Positions 26,301-38,300 of a stretch of 64,000 bases of DNA are shown piece by piece (the stretch's first letter is position 1; each line of letters begins with the position of its first letter). This DNA comes from Ascidia mentula (Eukaryota; Chordata; Ascidiacea; Phlebobranchia; Ascidiidae), in NCBI GenBank assembly GCA_947561715.1, contig OX387200.1, positions 13,704,501 through 13,768,500 of the forward strand. Direction: 5' to 3'. The notes under the pieces are model-generated. The model made no database searches, was not told the DNA's origin, and saw nothing but the letters and a program-made list of their open reading frames with translations. The position numbers and the translations under genes were made by a program.

Positions 26301-29300
26301 CTCGCTCCTTCACCCTGCTGTCGTCTTCCAACTCGGCGAGTTTTCTTTGCAGCATCGAGTTCTTAAGAATGTACACAGTTACAAAAAGGATAAATGCCGC
26401 ATTGTTTATGATTAGATATACTGACTTCTTTAAGAGCTTGCTCCTTGCTAGCTTCTGTCGCCACGATCTTTTGCTTGAGTCCAAATGATTCGCGTCTTGC
26501 TTCTTCCTCACGCTCCTCATCAGATGACACACGTGCCTGCAGATCTTCAACCTCCTTGGACTTCTTTGTGTTTTCACCATCCAACATCTTGACCTGGAGA
26601 TAAAATCGTATTACTCCTGTCCTCGTACAGGGCACATACGGGAAGAGATCCGATGACTACCTGTCGTCTCAGTTCCTGAAGCTCTCTTCGTGCCTCCAGG
26701 CGACTTCTCTCAACTTCACGCAGACTTGCTCTTAGGTCCCCGTTTTCTTTCTGTACATTGCTGCGACTTTCGTCCAGCACGGTAATCTTCTGGTCCTTCT
26801 CCTCGTTAGCTCTCTGCAAGTAAATTCATCGCTTAAAGGAACAGTCGTTAATCGTGTAAGCAGTAGTTTAACCTTAAGAGCGATTCGTTCTTGCTCGGCC
26901 TTCTTAACTTGTCCTCGCAACTGGTCGTTTGCTTTGTTAAGGGTGTGCTTTTCGTGAATTTCGTCGTTGACTCCGCGTTTCAGCTCAAGGTTTTCCTTTC
27001 GTTGACGGTCACGTTGTTCTTCAGTTTCTCGAACCTGCATCAAAATCACAGTTTTTAATCTTCTGGTTGTGTGGTTGTATCAAGTGGTTTGATTGAACAC
27101 TCCCAATGTTGGTTTACTTTCAAGTAGTGTTACCCAAGTGTGGACCATCAAGCTACCTTTCGTTGAGCCTCAATGAGGTCGCGGCGAACTCCGTCACGTG
27201 CGTCTTCAACCATACGCAACTGCAACTTCAGTTCCTCGACCTGAGCAGCAAACATGTGACATTTCCCAGAGTCTTATCTAACTCATAAAACATGCAATTA
27301 AATTAAACCAACCTCTTTAAGTGCGCCGTCTCTCATGCCGTGCACCTGCTTGCATGCGTCGTTCAGGCCCTTCACCTCCCGCTCGTGTGCTTCAGTCGCA
27401 AGTTCGAACTGTGTGCGGAAGTCCTTCAACTCCTGGGTAATCTGATTTACAGTGGTCTAGAAACAAACACGGTATTATTAGTAGCTTTAGAAAATTTCGG
27501 TTTATTACTGCAATAACTCAATGAAAAGTGAAACAATCCATTACCCTGTCCTTCTCATGTTTAGAGTTGGATTGTCTTTTCAGCTTTTCGTATTCATTTT
27601 CCAAGTCGTGAATGTTCTGACTTGCGTTGTTAAGTTTTTCTTGCAGGGCATTCTTTTCTGTTTCTTTCATTGAAAGAGCTTGTTGTTTCTCTGCTTCAGC
27701 CATGATCAATTCTTCATTGTGCTCCTGTGACAAACACAATAATACGCTAGAAAATTTCTCATTTGCAAAAATAGTGAAACTTTTAATGACTACCACTGTA
27801 CTAGCACATGATATACTCAATCATAAACTTACACGCAAAATACGACCCAAGGTATAATTTGACTTTGTCATATTATTCCAGCGGTCCAGTCGAAAGTTAA
27901 CGTTGTTATCCGAATATTCCATGTTGTAAATATTGACCTCAACTAAACTTTCATGCACTCAAACTTGAAACAACCTCTCTTAGTTTTAGGTTGAAATTCA
28001 ACCCGTCAACTGTTCATTGCACAACAAAATTATCTCAGCTGTTGACAACTTTAGTTTCCCCACATACACAAAAAGCAACCTTGCGGACCAACAACACAGC
28101 CGATATGAAATATGAATGTGTGTGGTATACCCTTGTTTCCATTTTGACCAAGGACAAACATGAAAAGACGCACGTAACCCGACGCCGTACATGTTTTCCT
28201 TCTTAAGTTGTGCAATATCACAAATTATGTTAAAGGCAACGACAATTCTATTTCTTTTGTGATCGTACATTCGTGTAAGCAAACAGAGAACGTTTTTAAT
28301 ATATACTTCGCTTGAAAGGGTGCCTGAATTATGTCTTATGTCAAGCATTTTGTCACAAACCTGGTTAATTGCCTCAATCTCTTCCTGTAACTCTTGTTTA
28401 TCGGTTTCATATTTTGCAACAAGTTCTTCTTTTTCGAGGTTGAAAGCGTGCAAGATTTCTTCTTTTTCAGATTGCATATCCAGACGCAAAGTATCCTTCA
28501 AGAGAACGTCAGTTAGTTAGTTAGTTAAACAGATAAGTTATTCGCACAGGATATTACCTTTTCACGAGCTGTCTTTTCAATGTCTTCCCCATGCGCTTGT
28601 TGCTCAGTCTTTAGCGCCACCTGAGCCTCTCTCTCTTGCTGGATCATGGATTGGTTAAGAAGTTGAATGTCCCTCTGCAACTTAGCGTTTTCTACTTCCA
28701 TCTCTTTTCGCACACGACCGACTTCAACTGAATAATAAAGATTAAGTGTAAGCAATATGTAACAGCTGCCTGGCAACAAAGCAGTGACGTACCTTGCAGT
28801 GCTTCATTCTTCATCAAGGCATTTTGGTTAATTTCTTCCAGTTGTTCCTTTTTAGCTTCCAGATTTGCAGCCACATTTTGAACATCGAATAGATTTGTTT
28901 CTAGAGCTTCCTTGTCCGCTCTAGCAACAAGATTAACGTTTAAATACTAGGACAGATAATTGACATATTCAAAACGTTATGCTCTACCTTAGTCCGGCCA
29001 TCTCTTCGGAGAGTGTTCTATTTTCGCGCTCTGTTGCAGTGAGTTGAACAATAAGGTTGGCCTTCTCTTTGGTAAGTTCTTCTTTCTCTTTTGTAAGCTT
29101 GTTGTTCATGTCATTGAGTCTTGTTGCATCGTCCTTGGTGCGAGCTAAGTCTTCCTCCACGTTTGTCTTGTGTCTGGTGCACTGCAATATACGCATTTAT
29201 ATATCAGAAAATCCAAATCAAATATGTCAAGAAAACTATATGACCCAAGATACTTTACCTGACTCAGGGAGTCATACAATTCAGCCTTCTCTCTATGGAG

Positions 29301-32300
29301 CAACATCAGGTCCTGCTCAAGTTTCTCGCGACTCTGCTCTGTGAGGATTAGACTGTGATCCAAACCGGCCTTTTCGTTGTGAAGATCCATTTTCTCTTGT
29401 TCTGTCTTAATTAACTCGGCTCTAATGGAGTCTTTTTCCAAGGCCAGATCATATTTGGCGGCGCCCAATGCGGCGAACTTTTCTTCCAACTGTTCACAAA
29501 CATGTTTACATTAAAAACGCAACTATTGTCGGAATTAAACCTCTGTATTGCCATCTAGTGTTATTCCAAGTCCTCTAAAGACACTTACCTCGCCAATCGA
29601 TTTGTGAAGATCGACCTTATCTTGAGCTAGTCCTTCGTTGAGAGCTTGCATCTTGGCAAGTTGGTCTCTTAGTGAGGCTTCTTCAGTCTTCAACTTGTTC
29701 AAAGCCAGTTCGATTTCACCATTAGCTCTTTCCACCTAAAACAAAACGTAATGCCATCAAAAATGAGTCTGTGAAATGCAAATCAATAATGATATTTCAC
29801 CTTAGACAAGGCTTCCACAACTTCAGCTTTCTCAGCTTCCATAATCTCCTTGTCTAACACGGCTCGGTTCAGGGCCTCTTTAGTTGTAACCAGCTGCTCT
29901 CGCAATGACGACTGTTTGTCATCCATGTTATCCACGGCTGAAATACTACAAACACATTCGCAAGATAAAAAACTGAAATACAAAAATCTTATATATATCA
30001 CGTATTCCAAAGTGTACCCTCTCTGCAGATCTTTCTCCTTGCGTGCAAGATCTTTAAGCAAATCTTCCTTCTCGTCCTCCACATTATCCCTTTGTCTTTG
30101 CAGCTCGGCATTAGCGGCTTGCAGCCTTTCCCTTTCTGCCGCAAGGGCATCGATGCGTTCCTGCATTGTTTGTCGCGCTTTGCCCATTTCATGTTTCTCG
30201 CTATAAAGTTTAAACAAAATTTAAATGCCATGTTTGGCAACAGTTTTAAACCTGATTTCACTAACCTGCCAACCACTTCGGCACTCGACTTGTAGCGATA
30301 AGCATCACGTTTCGCGTCGTCTTTGGCTCTTGTCACGTTGTCCAGTTCTTCCTTCAGAGCTAGCACTTCGCCCTCCAAGGATTTTTTCTCAGAGTCATTA
30401 TCAGCTGACTGCTTCTTCAGTGATGATGCAGCATCGCGTGCTGCCTCCAATTTAGCACGGAGTTCCTTTTTACAGTATCAGAAAGATGATTTAAGCGAAA
30501 AGGAATGCGAACACAAGGAATGCATGACCTATACCTGCACTTGGAGTTGCCTTTTCTGCAAAGCAGCTTGCACAGCGTTGTATGTGGAATCGGCGAATGA
30601 AGGTGAAACGCCGCGAATGCCAGGAGATCTTCCACGTCGTGGTGAACGACGACCAGGGGATGGTGATCTCAACGGTGAGTAACTTCTTCTGCAAGTTCAG
30701 ATATGTTATTAACGAAGTGTTATGAGCTTTAATGCTGCTACTTTTATCACCTCTCTTCTTTTGGCCACACACGAACAAATGTAGTTTGGTAGGTCGGTGG
30801 CGAAAGCGAGCATTTGCATTTACTTTGATCTAAACTTTTATCGCATTTCTGAGTCTTACAGTAATCGCATAGCGAGTTTTTGCCCACGCTTATCTTGTAG
30901 CGCACAGGAGATTTGCAGTTATCTCCACTTTGTCTTCGAGATGATCGCGCGGAATTAAATCTACGCAAAGGCGATATGACGTCATCCGCCTCTGTTGACT
31001 CTTGATTTAAATGCTCTCCGTGCAAAAATACGCTTTCCTCATCAAACGACGCCTGAAGGCCAGGAGAAAGAAACCCGCTGTCATCCGAACTTATTGCAGA
31101 TAAATTTGGACTGACGCGTTGAACGAGAGATATTTTCTTGCCCGTGCGTTCGTTAGATGCTGCTTGAAATTGCCGAATTAAATTCTGAACCTTGCTTGTT
31201 AGTGGGGTTGACTCCATAATACTTCAATATTCTATACTGCTGATTTTAAAAGCAACCTAAAGATACAGTTCAACTTATCTTGACTGTTTTAATAGATCTG
31301 ACAAGCACCACGTATGCTGCTCACGTATATCGATCCGTTTCCATTGCGAGCCTCAATAGGGCATTCGAAGTATGCCGCACTTTGTGAGAAGAAAATATAA
31401 AAGAAGTCGCTATCGTGCTTGGTTAAATTGAACAGCGAGCGTTCTAGCGGCGGGGGACTCTCTCTAACGAGCCAAACAAAAAACCCACCGACGTGAAGAG
31501 GCTCAAGTACCTTTGGACATACTTTACGTTGATTTGAGTCGGTTCAAAGTTTAACAGCTACACCGCAAAGGGTTGTTACGCGTCAAAGCTACCAAAGAAT
31601 GTTTTGAGGAATGCGTGGAAAGTTTACGACAAAAATGTGCTTTAATGCATCGCCTTTTACTACCAAGTAACAACGAAAGGGCACATAAACATATTTTTTG
31701 TCCTATAGCGCAGGATCTGCTGTGGTCTAGTTAATAAATATTTAACGTTCTTTCCACTTCATTAAACCCACGTTGTCGGCACGATTGCCCACTTATGTCC
31801 GCGTCCACACGTGTGCGAAAATACATTGTTCCACAAACAAAAAAAGTCGCTACCTTGGTGAACCCCCGATGCCCAGGTCGGCCATTGATTCGGTGAGCTC
31901 TTGAACAGCAGAAGCGCGCGGACTGTCGGAAAGCGCCATTGCGAGATCGGCATCGGCAATCACTGATTGGGCGATGTCGCGGAGAGCTTGTTCCAGTGCT
32001 CGCTTCTCTTCAGCCACAGTTGCTGCAGCTTCCTCATCCTCCATGCCTCCATCAACGCGAGTACTCTCCTGTCGCACAAAATAGTAAATAGTGACATATC
32101 CATAATAAAACCAAATAAAATTTAGGATGATGCAGCACATGGGAAATAGCCATAAATATAAACTTTAAGTATTATATGTTTGGGCAATAGACCCAATAAT
32201 GTGTTGTTTTATTTGAGTAATGTGTCGACGACTAACCAGTCGAAACTATTTAGGCAACATTTTCTTAATCCAAAAATTAATCTGAATGGAAAGTGGAGGC

Positions 32301-35300
32301 AATTATATTTACCAAAGGTCTTGCAGAGCTTAAGTCGTTGATTGTTCTGTCTTTGTCACTGATGTGTGACTTGGCACGGTCCAAAGCCACAGTCAACTCA
32401 TTGATGTGCGCGTTCAAACGAGCCTTGTCTGAATCAAAGTCCGACTGCATCTGGAGCATTTCCTTCACCTGTTACAGACCATGTGGGTAGTATAAATATC
32501 ACTTGCCGTCGTCGCTTTACACAAATAATGGTCAGAAAAAAGTACACAAATGATTGTGGGAAATTTCATTGGTCAAGGAACCTTGTTGCGAAGTTGGGTT
32601 TCAATGTCCCCGCGTTCACTCTTCTCGCGTTCTAGCGACACCTTGGCGGAGGTATCCTGTACGCTTTGGTTCGAGTTCAAGTTGAGACATGCCGCATGTA
32701 GTTCCCGGGCACCACGCTGTATGGTAAAAAGCAATATTTCACACCAACTTCCAAGAACATTGTCCCAAAAAATCTTATCCGCACCTAACAAATGACTATT
32801 GTACTTAAGGTTTGTGACGCAGAAGCAATCATGAGCCACAAGTATTCACACGCTGTCGCGGTTTTTTTGGCGTCACGCTTTCAAGATGTACCTGGACATT
32901 GTTGGATGCTTGCTCAAGGTCGCGTTGTGTGTTCGATTTCAGGTCATTGAATCCACGGCGGATTTGAACAACGGCTCTCCACAGTGCCAACAAGCGACTG
33001 TGCTCGTCACCAAAATAGGAGCTGAAGTTCTAAATCAAATCGCGAAAATCAATAAAAATCACTGTGGGCTTTGTTCGGGAGCGTAGAATAGAAGAGTTCT
33101 TTGTAGTTTTTCTTTTGTATGACACATTAACATACACAAAAATTTCGGGGAAACAGAAATAGTGATCCTTTGTTATAGAGAAGCTGACCGCCATTATTCG
33201 CTGCTTACGTTGGCACGCCACAATTTAATAAAATATTCTGTTATCTCCGTTCAAAAGATAAACACTGACAGCCACAACAACCGTGTGACAACCGAATTTC
33301 ATGCAGATTACAAGCAACCAAAATAAAGACCGTCTTGGTCCAAAACGATAGGAACAGAATTCATCAAACATGGGTGTAAAAAGATAATTTACCTCTTGCT
33401 CCTCTTTCCACTCGGCCTCCTTGCGTCTCAGTTCTTCCTTGGCGACATTCCAATCCTCAGTAACAGCCCGAAGATCATCAGTAAGTGCCCCATTGGAGTC
33501 ATTTGCCTGAGCCAGTTGATCGCGCAGCATTGAGTTGATATCAGTCAAACTTTCACACCTGCAAACGTAAGATTATTACGTTTATTAAGTCGTGGTGGAT
33601 GACCGGTGACGGTTAGTTGTGCAAATATTGTACTTGGCCGAGTACGAAAAAGACACGTTCCACTATCTTCAGGTATGCCCAGGATTCATTCGTAACGCCA
33701 GGGGGTACAAAGATTTAAATCTTGTATTAGGTCGGCCATTGTTGGCGGCGGATTATTTGTCCACGCGCACCGTTGAAACGCAAACAGTGGAAATTCAAAA
33801 GTAGCGAGTTGAAAAGACGCCGGTCAATGGCGGCACGCCTTCGCATACTGCTAGCCGGCTCGGTAAAAAGCAATTGAAAGCAAATATTGACAATATATAT
33901 GCAATGTGTAACATGAAGTTGATACGTTGACACAAAACTTGTCACAAAGTCTGAAATGGTAAAATTTTCCGCGCCATTCCTTTATTTGGAAACGCAGGCC
34001 AATAACGCGGCGGAGCTAAAGGGACTATGCGACGCGCAAACTCGCGCCGTGATTGGTGGAGACCGTCACGATTCGATTGCTAAGAAAACATCCCACTCGG
34101 GGAATATCACAGGCCAGCACGTCACCACACAGGCTGAACCCTATCCAACACAATTAACAAAAGATATCGGCACAGCCTGTGAATGCATTAATAGACAGCG
34201 GCCATTAATACTCATTTGCAATAGTTTCAACAGATTTCTTACTTCTGTTTCTCCTCCTCTAACTTAATGAGAGCATCCTCCAGGTCAGTGGTGTGAGACT
34301 CCTCAGTGCGACGAAGACGAGCTTCCGTTGAGTCCAAACGATTTTTGAGGGAGCCGGTCGTTTCCGAAAGCTGAAACGTTTCCAAAATGAAAATATTACC
34401 ATGGAATAGACTCTACTGGAACATAAGCTAATTTGTATACATTTTAAAAACAATATCCCAGCGATCCTTCGCATGTAATTATGGCATCTATTTTAAGTGT
34501 CTGGTGACAAAAATATTACAACTTCTTCCTACCTCCATTCTTGATCGGTCGGATTCGGCACGGAGTTGTGCAACTTCCTCCTCCAACTCGCCACATTTCT
34601 TCTTGTATTGCAAAACCTGAGTAAAAAAACATTCGGTTTGCACCTTCCGAAAATCAGGAGACGCGAAAGCGCTAAAGTAGACAAATCACCTTAGCCTTTA
34701 AACTCTCCACCTCTTTTTTGTCGCCCATGGCAGGTGTTAAACTCAGTAAACAATTTTCTTTAAATTCTAGTTTATCAAAAAGCCTGCATTCGTACAGTAT
34801 ATAAAGAAATGCTCCCGGTGGTGCAACTTACACCAACTACCATTCACATAAACAATGTTCACGTGACATATACATAAACAGGTGCTATTATATTTTGCAA
34901 ACAGTAAATCTAATTGTCTGCCTTTGACTTCTGTTGTGATTCCACAACAGTCCTACAAGTATCCGCTTCCCAGTGTGCGTTTTCAGAACTATAGACGAAT
35001 CCGAACATCATTCGCGGCCGGCGCGTCCTTCACAATCGATAGGGCCCTCCCGCGATAGTGTTATGAATCGCGCGAAAAAGATAACAATGAATGGATGTAG
35101 ACTGTATGGCCGCACGGAAACGGAGTGTTTTCTCGCACAGCGATTTGTCAGTGTTTGATCAAGGGTGATTGCCACACCGTGGGGGATCAAGCGTGTATTG
35201 GTTTAATGCAGGGAGTATGTGCATGATCAACAGGATCGCCATTAAAGTATGTCCTTTGTTTCGAATTTTCACATCACACTGCAGCGTAAAACAAGCGACA

Positions 35301-38300
35301 TGTAAGACCAACTGTTTCTGCCAGATTTAAATCCGATCGCGAGACAATTTAAACTATGGTTCCTTACGTAGTTCGATAAATGCGAACGTAAAATATGTGG
35401 TTTACCAACACAAAACAAAGGTTTGCGGATACGTTGCTATCGCACAATGGACAAACCTTTAAATGGTGTGAACAAAAAGGAAAGTGACACACAACCCTTA
35501 CCAACAAATTATTGTTTCCCTCACGCCAGTACGGGTTTAGAATTCTAGTGAACAAAGGCGGGCACACGCTGTTGTCGGTAGCAACCACATTTTCAAGCTA
35601 TCGGAACACAAAGACTTACCGAAACAACGCTAAAGAAATGGAATCGCCACCGCTGTAACCGTAAGTGGAATACCGTGATAACTAAACAACCGAAAAGAAC
35701 CCAAGCGAATAAAGCCAGGCCTCGACCTCACATCGAAATAATAGGCTTTGTTGGCAAATTGATATTAAGTGTGTTTAGAATAACTTTATGTATTCTGGCG
35801 CTCGAAAAAAAGATGTTTATTTATAATAAGTGTTTTTTACCTTGCTCTGGAGTTTTTGAACGAGTTGAGCTTGACGTTGCTGTCCCTCCTGGTAAGCCTG
35901 AAGCTTTCTTTTGTAAGAGGCTTGTTCCTCTTCCAGCTTCTGCCGCAGACGCGCGTTCTGCAAAAAAGTTCGGTCTTGTAAAACAGAACATTATTATTAT
36001 CCCCATAATTTGTTACCTCGTTCCTACCCTGAAGGGCGTCATAAGCCATTTTCACAAAACAGAATATCAACGTATACTCAATGAATGCGTCGATTTTCGT
36101 AATTGCCAGTTTGTCAAAATTTTAACAAAAACTTTAACCAACTAAATTAAAGCCCACCGACTCAAACACGTTCACTTTAACACGCCAATAGCAAATAGCT
36201 ACCATTAAGTGGCAGCCGTTTGTCGGGCTTCATCATAATGTAAACAAATCTATAACCAAATATTAGTTTAATCGTGCAAGCAATCTTACCTCCATTTGCA
36301 GAGTCTTATTCTCCATAACTCCTTTGTCTCTCTCCCCCTTCTCCAGCTTTAGAGCTTGTTCCAGCTGTAAAAGAAATTGTGAAACAATTTTTAACATTGT
36401 TACAAATAAGGTGGCTGAAGATATGGGTGTAAAATAATCTGTAATGTTCAGCAACAGGGCAAGTTGCCACACAGTGTCTGGTGAACTTACACGGTCAACT
36501 CTTACGCGCACGGACTCTGGGGGGCTTTCCTCTTCCTCGGTGGAACTTGACATTTTTACACCACTATTAAGCCCAAACCTAGTTCTACTAAAAGTTCGTG
36601 AATGTGACAAAATGTATACATGGTGAAGATAATGAGAGGAACTGTATCGCAACTCATATGATGGTGGACTCTTCTGGCAACTACGTACAACGAATTGTGT
36701 AAATGCATAATCGCAAACCAAGATCTACCCAACATGCTGTGAGAAAAACCTCACAACTTCCCTAACAACCTACTGACGTTATAGCCGACATACATATTCA
36801 TCTAACCGTTGCTAGAAAGAAACCAAACAGGTATTTTTCCTGTTTCGAAGGCCATCTCTTCCTTAATCTTCAAAAAACTCCAGCGATGTTTAAATGGCAT
36901 GTATGTTGTGCAATCACCCTCATCTGCGGCTCATGTGTAAGACTGTCAAACTTTGTAACACATATAAACACAACCTGAAATTCTGACAGTCTCGCCTGAC
37001 TTTGACGAACAGGTGATGCGCATACAACTGCGAAAGAGCGTCATCGGAAGATAGCGAAATGTACAACCATCAGTAAGGGCTTTGTTACTTAGCATTCAAA
37101 GTATTTTAGTTGACGCGTGTTCAGCAATACCGTGTAATTGAATCAACTAGAGCAGGCACGCGCGACAAAAAGAGATGCCTATGTTTGTCATCCCCACCCC
37201 ATTAAGTACCGGGTACTATATCAAATTCCGCCAAACACTTTACCATTATGCCCTCCAGAAAATAAGCAGCTTGGGCATTTCAAGTCAGCTGCAAAAGCTT
37301 TAGTCTAATGCCATGCTATTTGCTTCGTCCATTGTACACAACGGTATTCCGAAAGCGTTTGCCTTTTCCGCCTTTCCTCGATCGATAAACTACAACGTTT
37401 GAAATTTAGAAATCGCAACACTATCGATAAAATGAATGAAACAAAAAGATACATAGAGCACAAAAACGGTTCCGTGCCCTGATCGAATTTATAACAATTG
37501 TCTGGATTGTTTGTGATTACGGTTCGCAAGTGCAACACTGGGCGGGCTGAATGTGTAACTGGACCCCGGTAGGGACGCTATCGCAGAGACGGAAGGCGCC
37601 CTCTGATTGGCTGACGACTCTTTACTTCCATGGAGCCTACTTGACACTAAAGGACGGCGCTAGTGGCTCAACAAGGACATTTGAAGAGCAAAACCCAATG
37701 TGGTACTTTTAAGATAACCACAACGTTGTGCTACGATGCTTACGCAACTGTCTTTGTTGTCATTAAATTCATTGACCAGTCAAGTGCAAAAACGCGATCA
37801 TTTACAATTAAATTCATGTCAAACGATAAATGGTAACCGAGCAAAAAAATTTAACTTTTATTGTTTTGCAGTTTTGCTTTTATCGACACCAACATGACTT
37901 TTCCCGTTAAGATCACCAATGTACTTAGATTTCTTCACACAGAGCATTTTAGCTGTTGAATGTCAGTATTCACAAATGACATACATACTCCATTCCTTTC
38001 CACTTCTGGTGATAATAAACATGTGAGAACTTCTGTAAACTATTTCTACCTAATACTCCCTAAAGCAAAAAATAGTTAAGTTAAACACTGAAGAGCGTTA
38101 TTATCATTTCGTGCTACCATATAGGGTGCGTGAAACTGTCGAAAGGAACTTCGCAAATGAAAATATGTCTCATGGCTGCCCTCAAGTGTACAGATATAAC
38201 GCACGCAGAACCCCACAAGAGGTCTGTACACAACAACATTTCGCACTGTTTGCGGTCTCCTTTCATTTGAAATCTTGTTTACAAACGAACTTACCCTTTC

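Noticed and set aside
37595..37615. CTCF-like string GGCGCCCTCTGATTGG
   Set aside because: It deviates from the CTCF core at the 3' end and overlaps an ordinary CCAAT box; a single imperfect match is not evidence.
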